Assembly (NCBI GenBank): GCA_024703855.1
Contig: CP087965.1
Coordinates: 4,580,001-4,644,000 of the forward strand
DNA: 64,000 nt
From: Polaromonas sp. P2-4
GTDB taxonomy: Bacteria > Pseudomonadota > Gammaproteobacteria > Burkholderiales > Burkholderiaceae_C
Direction: 5' to 3'
Shown: piece by piece, positions 57,308 to 64,000 of the stretch
Layout: each line of letters opens with the position of its first letter
Position numbering within the stretch: the first letter of the stretch is position 1
Translations under genes and position numbers: made by a program
The notes under the pieces: generated by a model
Told to the model about the DNA's origin: nothing
Databases searched by the model: none
The model's input: the letters and a program-made list of their open reading frames with translations, nothing else

Positions 57308-58210
57308 TCAGTTCTCCTTGCCGAACAGGCCAGCGGGCCGGGTGAGCAGCACCAGCGCCATGATGACGAACACCACCACGGTCGAGGCTTCCGGGTAAAA
57401 CACCTTGGTCAGTCCTTCCAGCAGGCCGAGGCCGAGGCCGGTGAAGATCGCACCGAAGATTGAACCCAGCCCACCGATGACCACCACGGCAAACACGATG
57501 TTGAGGAGGTTGGCACCCATCAGCGGATTCACCTGCATGATGGGTGCGGCCATCACCCCTGCAATGCCTGCCAACGCCACGCCGAAGCCGTAGGTCAGCG
57601 TGATCATCAACGGAATGTTCACGCCAAACGACTGCAGCAGCTTGGGGTTTTCGGTGCCGGCACGCAGCAGTGCGCCTAGCTTGGTTTTCTCGAACAGGTA
57701 CCAGGTTGCGGCGCAAATCGTGAGTGAGGCCACGACCACGAAACCGCGGTAGACCGGCAGGTACATGAAACCGAGATCCACGCCGCCCTTGAGCAGGTCC
57801 GGCGGGTCATAACTGGCGCCTGAGATGCCGTAGAAATGACGCAGCGCACCTTCGAGCACCAGCGCCACGCCGAAGGTCAGCAGCAGCCCGTAAAGATGGT
57901 CAAGGTGATACAGGCGTTTGAGCAGCGTCTTCTCCAGCAGCACGCCCAGCGCCCCGACGATCAGCGGCGCAAGGATCAGCGCCGCCCAGAAGTTGATTTT
58001 GAACTCCGGACCGAGCAACAGGGGCAGTTGCGAGAACCCCATCCACGCCAGGAACGCAGCTACCATGAACTGCGCGCCATGCGCGAAGTTGATGATGTTG
58101 AGCAGGCCGAAGATGATGGCCAGCCCCATGCTGAGCAGCGCGTAAAAGCAGCCGTTGATGAGCCCGACCAGCAACTGGGCCAGAAGGGCTTGTGAGGAAA
58201 TATCAAACAT
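57308..58210 (-). CDS. livH: ABC transporter permease LivH, second operon
   Basis: 300 residues from ATG 58210 (MFDISSQALLAQLLVGLING); a longer frame to 58270 has no homology. Motifs include FYALLSMGLAIIFGLLNIIN, FAHGAQFMVAAFLAWMGF and AGVMAAPIMQVNPLMGANLL, with the end LLTRPAGLFGKEN. It is the intact counterpart of the frameshifted LivH at 19801-20682. Confidence 0.93.
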   Translation of the reverse strand: MFDISSQALLAQLLVGLINGCFYALLSMGLAIIFGLLNIINFAHGAQFMVAAFLAWMGFSQLPLLLGPEFKINFWAALILAPLIVGALGVLLEKTLLKRLYHLDHLYGLLLTFGVALVLEGALRHFYGISGASYDPPDLLKGGVDLGFMYLPVYRGFVVVASLTICAATWYLFEKTKLGALLRAGTENPKLLQSFGVNIPLMITLTYGFGVALAGIAGVMAAPIMQVNPLMGANLLNIVFAVVVIGGLGSIFGAIFTGLGLGLLEGLTKVFYPEASTVVVFVIMALVLLTRPAGLFGKEN

Positions 58211-58281
58211 GGTGTGTGCGTTAGAGCTGGAGGCACGGCCGCCGTACTCTTGTTGGAGGGGCGGCCGCACGCAGTGCTTGC

Positions 58282-59471
58282 TTAGTGGCTGATAGCGCAG
58301 GCTGGGTTGACGGGCGGAAATACATCAGGGCCTTTGAGCACCGCCTTGACCTTGTAGTAGTCCCAAGGTGCCTTGGACTCGGCCGGACTCTTCACCTGTA
58401 GCAGCAGCATGTCGTGTACCAGCGCGCCGTCTTCGCGCAGTTTGCCGTTGCGAATCACGGCGTCGTTGATCGTCATCTTGCGCAGTTGCGCCATCACCGC
58501 CTTGGCTTCGTCGGTGCCTGCGGCCTGTACGGCCTTCAGGTAGTTGAGCGTGGCCGAGTAAACGCCAGCCTGAGCGGCCGTCGGCATGCGCTTGTGCTTT
58601 TCGAAGAACTTGCGCGACCAGGCGCGCGATTGCTCATCCAGGTCCCAGTAGAAGGCTTCGCTCAGGTACATGCCTTGGGCCTTGTCCAGGCCGATGCTGT
58701 GCACATCGGAGATGTAGGTCAGCAGCGGCGCCACGACCTGTTTGCGGGTGATGCCGTATTCGTTGGCCTGCTTGATGGCGTTGATCGTGTCGTTGCCGGC
58801 GTTCGCCAGTGCGATCACATCGGCCTTGGAGGCCTGTGCCTTGAGCAGGAAAGATGAGAAGTCATTGCCCGGGAAGGGATGGCGCGAGTTGCCGACGACG
58901 CTGCCGCCGTTGGCTTTGATCACCTCGGTGGCGTCTTTCTCCAGCGAATGCCCGAATGTGTAGTCGGCGGTGATGAAGTACCACGACTTCTTGCCTTCCT
59001 TGACCAGCGCGTGCGGTGCCCGCTGCAAGCGCATAGGTGTTGGTGGTCCACTGCGCGTTGAGCGGTGAGCATTTCTCACCCAGAATCGCGGTGGCGAGCC
59101 CCGAGGAGGGCATGCTCACACGATTTTTCTGCCTGGCAATCTCCATCACGGCCAGCGCGGTCGAGGAGGTCGGGAAATCGGTCACCATGTCTACCTTGCC
59201 CTGGTCAAACCAGCCGCGCGAGGTTGGCCGCCACGTCGGGCTTGTTCTGGTGGTCGGCAAAGACGAGCTCGACGGGCTTGCCGAGCACCTTGCCCCCCAT
59301 TTCCTCGATGGCCAGGCGTGCGGCAACAACCGAGCCTTGGCCCGAGAGGTCGGAATAGACGCCGGACAGATCGTTGAGTACACCGATTTTGACGACGTCA
59401 TCACTGACTTGGGCCTGCGCCGCGAAGCCCATGCAGGCGACGAGACAGGTGCTGAGTTTTTTCAGATTCAT
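58282..59471 (-). CDS. ABC transporter substrate-binding protein (LivK type), second operon, two frameshifts
   Basis: About 396 residues after correction. ATG 59471 (MNLKKLSTCLVACMGFAAQA) follows GGAG. The first frame has VKIGVLNDLSGVYSDLSGQG and ADHQNKPDVAANLAR; a second begins near 59215 (WFDQGKVDMVTDFPTSSTAL) and a third near 59025 (YFITADYTFGHSLEKDATEV). The end is DVFPPVNPACAISH with a Cys near the C terminus. The neighbouring hydroxyproline-type enzymes suggest an imino acid ligand, but this is inferred. Confidence 0.85.
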
Positions 59472-59647
59472 GAGGAACTCCATTGAGGATTGAAAGGAGG
59501 TGGACGGGGAGGGAACCGGGGAGAGAAACGGGGGATGGACGGGCCATTCCATTTCTAATTCGAGGCGAGATTAGGCGCACCGCCGCAGACAGTGCTGTAG
59601 CACGGCAAAGCGGGGCAACGACATATCGCATTGAAGTAGAAATGGAA

Positions 59648-60361
59648 TCAGATGCCCAGCAGTTCATTGAGGCGGTCCTGCTTGGCATCGACTTCGTCGC
59701 GATCGATCATCTCGACGACCTGGCCGTGTTCGATCACGTAGTGGCGGTCGGCCAGGTGTTTGGCGAAGCGAAAGTTCTGCTCGACCAGCACCACCGTGAA
59801 ACCTTGCGCCTTGAGGTCGCGGATGACCTGTCCGAGCTTTTGCACGATGACGGGTGCGAGCCCTTCGGTGATTTCGTCCAGCAGCAACAGTTTGGCGCCG
59901 GTACGCAGAATGCGGGCCATGGCGAGCATCTGCTGCTCGCCGCCCGACAGCCGTGTGCCGGGGCTGTGGGCGCGTTCCTTGAGGTTGGGAAACATGGCGT
60001 AGATCTGCTCCAGCGTCATGCCGTTGTCGCCGACCTCGGGCAAAAGCGTGAGGTTCTCCTCGGCAGTCAGTGATGCATAGATGCCGCGCTCTTCCGGGCA
60101 GTAGCCGATCCCGAGGCGTGCGATGCGGTGCGGCGGCAGGGCGATGACTTCCTTGCCTGCCACATGGATGGAGCCCGCGCGCTTGTCAATCAGGCCCAGG
60201 ATCGCGCGCAGTGTCGAGGTGCGCCCGGCGCCGTTACGGCCCAGCAGCGTCACGCATTCGCCAGCGCGGACTTCCAGGTTGATACCCTGCAGTACGTGGG
60301 ATTCCCCGTACCAGGCATGCAGGTCGCGGATGGACAGCATGGTTTGGCTTGAATCAGACAT
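59648..60361 (-). CDS. livF: ABC transporter ATP-binding protein LivF, second operon
   Basis: 237 residues, intact, from ATG 60361 (MSDSSQTMLSIRDLHAWYGE), which overlaps the livG stop by eight bases. Walker A reads LLGRNGAGRTSTLRAILGL, again with Arg where Lys is usual. Signature TRLSGGEQQMLAMARILRTG, Walker B KLLLLDEITEGLAPVI, switch region VLVEQNFRFAKHLADRH. Confidence 0.94.
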   Translation of the reverse strand: MSDSSQTMLSIRDLHAWYGESHVLQGINLEVRAGECVTLLGRNGAGRTSTLRAILGLIDKRAGSIHVAGKEVIALPPHRIARLGIGYCPEERGIYASLTAEENLTLLPEVGDNGMTLEQIYAMFPNLKERAHSPGTRLSGGEQQMLAMARILRTGAKLLLLDEITEGLAPVIVQKLGQVIRDLKAQGFTVVLVEQNFRFAKHLADRHYVIEHGQVVEMIDRDEVDAKQDRLNELLGI

Positions 60362-61112
60362 TTTCTTCGGTTCCCATATAAGCTTCACGCACCGCGGGAT
60401 CGACCGACACGGTCGCATACGGTCCCTCGGCCAGGATTTCGCCACGTTGCAGCACGGTGATCGTGTCGCTGATGTCGGCCACGACTTTCATGTTGTGTTC
60501 GACCATGAGGATGGTGCGATGCGCCGACACTTGTCTGATCAGGTCCTTCACGCGGTCTACGTCCTCATGCCCCATGCCCTGCGTAGGCTCGTCAAGCAGC
60601 AGCAGTTCGGGGTCGAGCGCCAGCGTGGTGGCGATCTCCAGCGTGCGCTTGCGCCCATAGGGCAGATCACCGGCCAGAAAGGACGCAAAAGATGCGAGCC
60701 CCACCTGCTCCAGCAGGGCCATCGCGCGGGCGTTGAGGCTATGCAGCGAGGCGCTCGACTGCCAGAAGCGGTAGTCAACCCCCAGCTTGCGCTGCAAGGC
60801 AATTTTCACGTTTTCCAGAGCGCTGAACTGCGGAAAGACGGCCGAGATCTGGAACGAGCGCACGATGCCGCGGCGCGCGGTCTGCGCCGGCTTTTCCTGC
60901 GTGATGTTTGTACCGTTGAACAGGATGTGTCCTGCGTTCGGGATGTGGAACTTGGTCAGCAAGTTGAAGACGGTTGTCTTGCCGGCGCCATTGGGCCCGA
61001 TCAACGCATGGATAGTTCCACGTTTGACGCGCAGGTTGACGTTGCGCACGGCGACGAAGCCGCGGAACTCTTTGGTCAGCCCCTTGGTTTCGAGAATGAT
61101 GTCTTTGTCCAT
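60354..61112 (-). CDS. livG: ABC transporter ATP-binding protein LivG, second operon
   Basis: 252 residues, intact. ATG 61112 (MDKDIILETKGLTKEFRGFV) is preferred to a TTG five codons upstream. Walker A GPNGAGKTTVFNLLTKF, LivG block VRSFQISAVFPQFSALENVK, PYGRKRTLEIATTLALDP, Walker B LLLLDEPTQGMGHEDVDRV, switch His ILMVEHNMKVV. It starts 26 bases after the stop of the FAD subunit gene, linking transporter and enzyme genes. Confidence 0.95.
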   Translation of the reverse strand: MDKDIILETKGLTKEFRGFVAVRNVNLRVKRGTIHALIGPNGAGKTTVFNLLTKFHIPNAGHILFNGTNITQEKPAQTARRGIVRSFQISAVFPQFSALENVKIALQRKLGVDYRFWQSSASLHSLNARAMALLEQVGLASFASFLAGDLPYGRKRTLEIATTLALDPELLLLDEPTQGMGHEDVDRVKDLIRQVSAHRTILMVEHNMKVVADISDTITVLQRGEILAEGPYATVSVDPAVREAYMGTEENV

Positions 61113-61138
61113 AGTGGTGATTCGCAAGTTCTAGTGCT

Positions 61139-62410
61139 TTAGTGAGGTGGCGCGGAGGTACTGCGCGCCAATGTGGCAATGCGTGCAGGCGAGATTGGCG
61201 TGCGCGGCGCGGGCTGTGGCCAGCCAAACAGAAACTGCGTGGCGCCGCCGCAGACGCGGCCCTGGCAGGCGCCCATGCCGCAACGGCTGTGCAGCTTTGC
61301 GGCGGTCCAGTTCTCGAAGCCGCACAGCTGCTCATGGCTCACGTCTTCACAACGGCACACCAGCGTGTCGGGCGCGGCCAGTTGTTTCAAGCCGGGATGG
61401 AGCGCGAAGCGGGTGTGTAAAGCCGCAGCGAAGGCCTCCCAGCGCTGCCGCTGGGGCCACAGCCGCCGGGCCTGATCCAGTTGACCCATGGCCGCGTGGC
61501 CGGCAATGGCGCCCTGCACCAGGGCGCGCTCGCTGCCGCCGAAGCCGGTGCATTCACCGGCGGCGTAATGGTCGGGCAGGCTGCTGGCCTGCCAGGCGTC
61601 GACTGCAATGGCGTGCTGCGCATTCAGGGCGCAGCCCAGCGCCTGGCCGAGCTGGGTGTTGGGAATCAGGCCGAAGCCGCAGGCCAGGCGGTCGCAAGCG
61701 ATGTCCAGCGTACGCGCACCTTGCTGAAGGCGCACCGACTCCACGCGGCCCTGGCCCGAAGCCGCCACGACGTGGCTGGACAGGCGATAGCCCGGATGCA
61801 TGAGCGTCAAGGCCTGCAAGGCTTTGCCGGGCCAGCGCACCAGCGAAGCGGCAAAAGCGGCCACCGCGCTGATGGACGCCTGTTCGGCTACCCGCAGCAC
61901 CTGCGCACCGGCGGCCTGGGCCGCGGCCGCAACTGCCAGCAACAGCGGGCCGCTGCCCGCCACCACGATGCGCTCGCCGCGCACGGGCAGGCCACCCTTG
62001 ATCAGGGCCTGCAGTCCGCCAGCACCGGTGACGCCGGGCAGGGTCCAGCCCGGAAACGGCAGCAGTAGTTCGCGTGCGCCGGTGCACACAATCAGCTTGT
62101 GGTAACCCAGCTGCCAGCCGCGATCTGCGTCTTCCAGCAGCAGCTGTTTGGGCTGCGGCACCGCCACGATGCGGGTGCCGGACAGCAGCCGCACATTGGG
62201 GTGGCGGGCCAGGGCTTCACGCCGCTGCAGTGCGGCGCGGGGCAGATGGGCGCCGGGCCCATCGCGCCAGATCTGGCCGCCGGGGGCCGGGTTGTCGTCG
62301 ATCAGCGTGATGGCCGCGCCCGTGGGGGCCGCAGCCAGTGCCGCAGCCATGCCTGCGGGGCCGGCGCCGACGATCAACAGATCGCAATGTTCCGGGGAAG
62401 GGGTGGCCAT
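61139..62410 (-). CDS. FAD/NAD(P)-binding oxidoreductase subunit with C-terminal 2Fe-2S (BFD) domain; likely D-hydroxyproline dehydrogenase subunit
   Basis: 423 residues, intact. FAD site CDLLIVGAGPAGMAAALAAA, a second dinucleotide site ERIVVAGSGPLLLAVAAAAQ, and a C-terminal cluster-binding domain TLVCRCEDVSHEQLCGFENW and RCGMGACQGRVCGG. This is the layout of HcnB-like and hydroxyproline/opine dehydrogenase alpha-type subunits. With the small 2Fe-2S protein and the DAO-type subunit directly upstream it would form a heteromeric dehydrogenase that feeds electrons to the respiratory chain. HcnABC (cyanide synthesis) has the same parts but lacks an epimerase and transporter. Confidence 0.88.
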   Translation of the reverse strand: MATPSPEHCDLLIVGAGPAGMAAALAAAPTGAAITLIDDNPAPGGQIWRDGPGAHLPRAALQRREALARHPNVRLLSGTRIVAVPQPKQLLLEDADRGWQLGYHKLIVCTGARELLLPFPGWTLPGVTGAGGLQALIKGGLPVRGERIVVAGSGPLLLAVAAAAQAAGAQVLRVAEQASISAVAAFAASLVRWPGKALQALTLMHPGYRLSSHVVAASGQGRVESVRLQQGARTLDIACDRLACGFGLIPNTQLGQALGCALNAQHAIAVDAWQASSLPDHYAAGECTGFGGSERALVQGAIAGHAAMGQLDQARRLWPQRQRWEAFAAALHTRFALHPGLKQLAAPDTLVCRCEDVSHEQLCGFENWTAAKLHSRCGMGACQGRVCGGATQFLFGWPQPAPRTPISPARIATLARSTSAPPH

Positions 62411-62413
62411 GGT

Positions 62414-62680
62414 TCAGGCTCCCGCCATGGCTGCGGTCTGCACCGCCATGCCCTCAACGCATAGCGTCTGGCAGGCCAGGCGGCGCTGGCCGTTAATCAG
62501 CACCCGGCATTCATGGCAGATGCCCATGCCGCAGAACGCTGCGCGCTGCTCGCCGCTGACGGAGATGCGCGTGATGCCGGTGCCCACGATGTACAGCGCT
62601 GCGGCCACCGTGACACCTATAGGCACGCGTTGTGGTTGGCCGTCAAGGCTGAATTCAATCGAGCTGAGGAGGCTGTTCAT
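62414..62680 (-). CDS. Small 2Fe-2S ferredoxin-like subunit of the dehydrogenase
   Basis: 88 residues, intact. Cluster Cys in AAFCGMGICHECRVLINGQR and RLACQT give the C-x4-C-x2-C-xn-C plant-type ferredoxin pattern of HcnA-like subunits. The start at 62680 overlaps the stop of the DAO subunit (ATGA) and the stop is three bases before the FAD subunit start, so the three subunits are tightly coupled. Confidence 0.92.
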   Translation of the reverse strand: MNSLLSSIEFSLDGQPQRVPIGVTVAAALYIVGTGITRISVSGEQRAAFCGMGICHECRVLINGQRRLACQTLCVEGMAVQTAAMAGA

Positions 62681-63783
62681 GCTGCAGCCCTAAAGCGTTG
62701 TGGCAGGTAGGGCGCTGGGTCGAGTTCGGCCCGGCGCCCGGTGATTTGTGCGGCCAGCAGGCGGGCGCTGGCGGGGGCAGTCGTCACGCCCAGGCCTTCG
62801 TGGCCCACGGCCAGCCAGAGCCCGGGGCGCTGCGGATGCGGCCCCAGCAGCGGCAGGCTGTCGGGGGGTGGCCGCGCGCAGGCCGGTCCAGCAGCGGATG
62901 GCGTTGAGATCGGCCAGGGCGGGCATATAGCTCAGCGCGCGCTCCAGCATTTGCGCCAGCATGTCGGCATCCACTTTGGGGGAGCTGTCATCGAACTGGC
63001 GCGACGAGCCGATCAGCAGTTGCCCGGTGGGGCGTGGCTGCAAGTTGAACGCCACCGAGGGGCCGGTGCTGTGGTGTGCGCTGGTGACATAGCCCAGTTC
63101 CACGAGTTGGTGACGGACCTGGCCCGGGTAGCGGTCGGTAATCAGCAGATGACCCCTTCTTCGGGCGTATCGGCAGTTCGGGGCACAGTTGCGTGGCATG
63201 GATGCCATTGGCCAGCAGCACGGCATTGGCGCCAAGCCAGCTGTTGCCGGCCAGCCGCACGCGCGAGCCTTCAATTTCCACCACTTCGGCGTGCTGCACG
63301 CGGATCTGCTTCGGGTAGTGCGCCAGCAGCCAGCACGCCGCGTTGGGCGCATAGACCACGCTGTCGCCTGGCACATGCAAAGCGCCACACAGGCCGGGGC
63401 GCAGCGCGGGCTCCAGGGCCTGCAGGGTTTGCGCATCGATCAGATCGCAGGCCACATCGTGCGCGCAGCCGCACCTGCTTGTCGTGAGCGGCCGCCATTT
63501 CCTCGTCGTTTGCGGCCAGCCACAGCGTGCCGCAGGGGTGCCAGGCACAGTCCGCGGCCATCGCGTCGGCCCACTGCCGCCACACGCCAAGCGAATGGCG
63601 GCTGAGTGCGAGTTCGGCGGGGTTGTCGTCCATGACCACCAGATGGCCCATGCCCGCCGCCGTGGCGCCGCCCCGGCGGTCGTCGAGCACCAGCACGTCC
63701 AGTCCGGCACGCGCCAGTTCATGCGCACAGGCCGCGCCGACGATGCCGGCACCGATGACGATGACGTCCGCATCCAGGGTCAC
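62677..63783 (-). CDS. FAD-dependent DAO-family subunit, likely D-hydroxyproline dehydrogenase, several frameshifts
   Basis: About 367 residues after correction. GTG 63783 overlaps the stop of the epimerase gene. The start reads LDADVIVIGAGIVGAACAHE and LVVMDDNPAELALSRHSLGV. The frame shifts near 63470 (after HDKQVRLRA), near 63160 (PELPIRPKKG to HLLITDRYPGQVRHQ) and near 62870 (IRCWTGLRAATPDSLPLLGP). The last frame ends VGHEGLGVTTAPASARLLAA and PYLPQRFRAAA. This is the amine-oxidising subunit that would turn cis-4-hydroxy-D-proline into pyrroline-4-hydroxy-2-carboxylate. Three indels in GC-rich sequence are probably errors. Confidence 0.82.
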
Positions 63784-64000
63784 AGCCGGATGCCCCAGCC
63801 AAAGGGATCGTCGGCCTCGATCAGCAGCGTGGCTTCTGCGCTCATATGGGCGCGCCTGCGCAGCGTGGGGATGATGTGGTCGCCATCGCGCTCAAAGCTG
63901 GCTTCGAACTGGCTGCCGATCACGCTGGCTTGGTGCCAGATTTCACCCGGCGCGAGTTTGCCGTCGGCCGCCAGGCAGGCGATCTTGGCGCTGGTGCCGG
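63780..64000 (-). CDS. lhpA: 4-hydroxyproline 2-epimerase (proline racemase family), C-terminal part, cut by the window end
   Basis: The last 73 residues read GTSAKIACLAADGKLAPGEI, HQASVIGSQFEASFE, PTLRRRAHMSAEATLLIEAD and DPFGWGIRL with TGA 63780-63782. GTSAK and the end WGIR are standard for hydroxyproline epimerases, which turn trans-4-hydroxy-L-proline into cis-4-hydroxy-D-proline. The active-site Cys region lies outside the window in part. Overlap with the dehydrogenase subunit (GTGA) makes it the upstream gene of the cluster. Confidence 0.85.
   Translation of the reverse strand, partial: GTSAKIACLAADGKLAPGEIWHQASVIGSQFEASFERDGDHIIPTLRRRAHMSAEATLLIEADDPFGWGIRL

Noticed and set aside
61139..63783. 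Hydrogen cyanide synthase (hcnABC)
   Set aside because: Subunit layout is the same, but the adjacent 4-hydroxyproline epimerase, transporter and aldehyde dehydrogenase fit hydroxyproline use better.
1..64000. Insertion sequences, phage genes, CRISPR arrays or toxin-antitoxin pairs
   Set aside because: None recognised on either strand; the repeats present are short palindromes without spacers or transposase genes.

Overview
The window looks like a chromosomal segment of a betaproteobacterium of the order Burkholderiales, most likely family Comamonadaceae (Polaromonas, Rhodoferax or Variovorax-like). The support is the high GC coding style, two Bug/TctC-type solute receptors, duplicated LIV-type ABC operons, EtfQO and Etf genes of that family, and a 17-bp AT-rich palindromic repeat scattered between genes. 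No insertion sequence, phage gene or CRISPR array was seen.

Layout. 1-3.2 kb: a PLP aminotransferase, a Bug solute receptor and an IclR regulator. 3.2-8.1 kb (minus): the glycine cleavage operon gcvT-gcvH-gcvP under a tandem glycine riboswitch. 8.1-10.6 kb: a hypothetical gene and the wreck of a TRAP transporter (dctP with several indels, dctQ/dctM fused by a large deletion). 10.6-15.1 kb: ETF-ubiquinone oxidoreductase copy 1 and a hybrid histidine kinase/response regulator pair. 15.3-25 kb (plus): an acyl-CoA catabolic operon made of acyl-CoA synthetase, livGFKHM transporter, MaoC hydratase, a chimeric etfB-etfA gene and an acyl-CoA dehydrogenase, meeting ETF-QO copy 2 (24990-26675). 26.8-38.5 kb: SDR, LysE and EamA exporters, a thioesterase, a zinc dehydrogenase/unknown/Bug operon with a divergent LysR, pirin-DoxX with a divergent LysR, and a predicted metal-dependent hydrolase with a divergent TetR. 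38.6-42.2 kb: catalase, carboxymuconolactone-decarboxylase-like proteins, and an exported protein/lipoprotein pair. 42.3-44.7 kb: a P450 relic, a PAS-LuxR regulator and the CoA-transferase scoAB. 44.9-49.4 kb: a sensor kinase with an NMT1/THI5-like sensor domain, several gene relics, an exported protein and tRNA-Gly. 49.4-53.9 kb: a CYTH-CHAD protein, a DUF1059-like protein, a berberine-bridge-type oxidase and a LuxR regulator. 54-64 kb (minus): an apparent hydroxyproline-use cluster (epimerase, three-subunit dehydrogenase, livGFKHM transporter, GntR, GabD-type aldehyde dehydrogenase).

How the genes work together. The 15-27 kb block couples uptake of an organic acid or amino acid to CoA activation, acyl-CoA oxidation and electron delivery through ETF and ETF-QO to the quinone pool. 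The 54-64 kb block couples uptake of an imino acid to its epimerisation, oxidation and conversion towards 2-oxoglutarate or succinate. scoAB would exchange CoA between succinate and acetoacetate, and gcvTHP drains excess glycine into one-carbon metabolism.

Caveat. About two dozen otherwise well-conserved genes carry one or more 1-2 base indels, often in short homopolymers or GC repeats. Many are probably sequence errors rather than true pseudogenes. The large internal deletions (dctQ-dctM, etfB-etfA, pirin/scoB) are a separate phenomenon, which could be real decay or misassembly. Coordinates of interrupted genes span the reconstructed whole gene.
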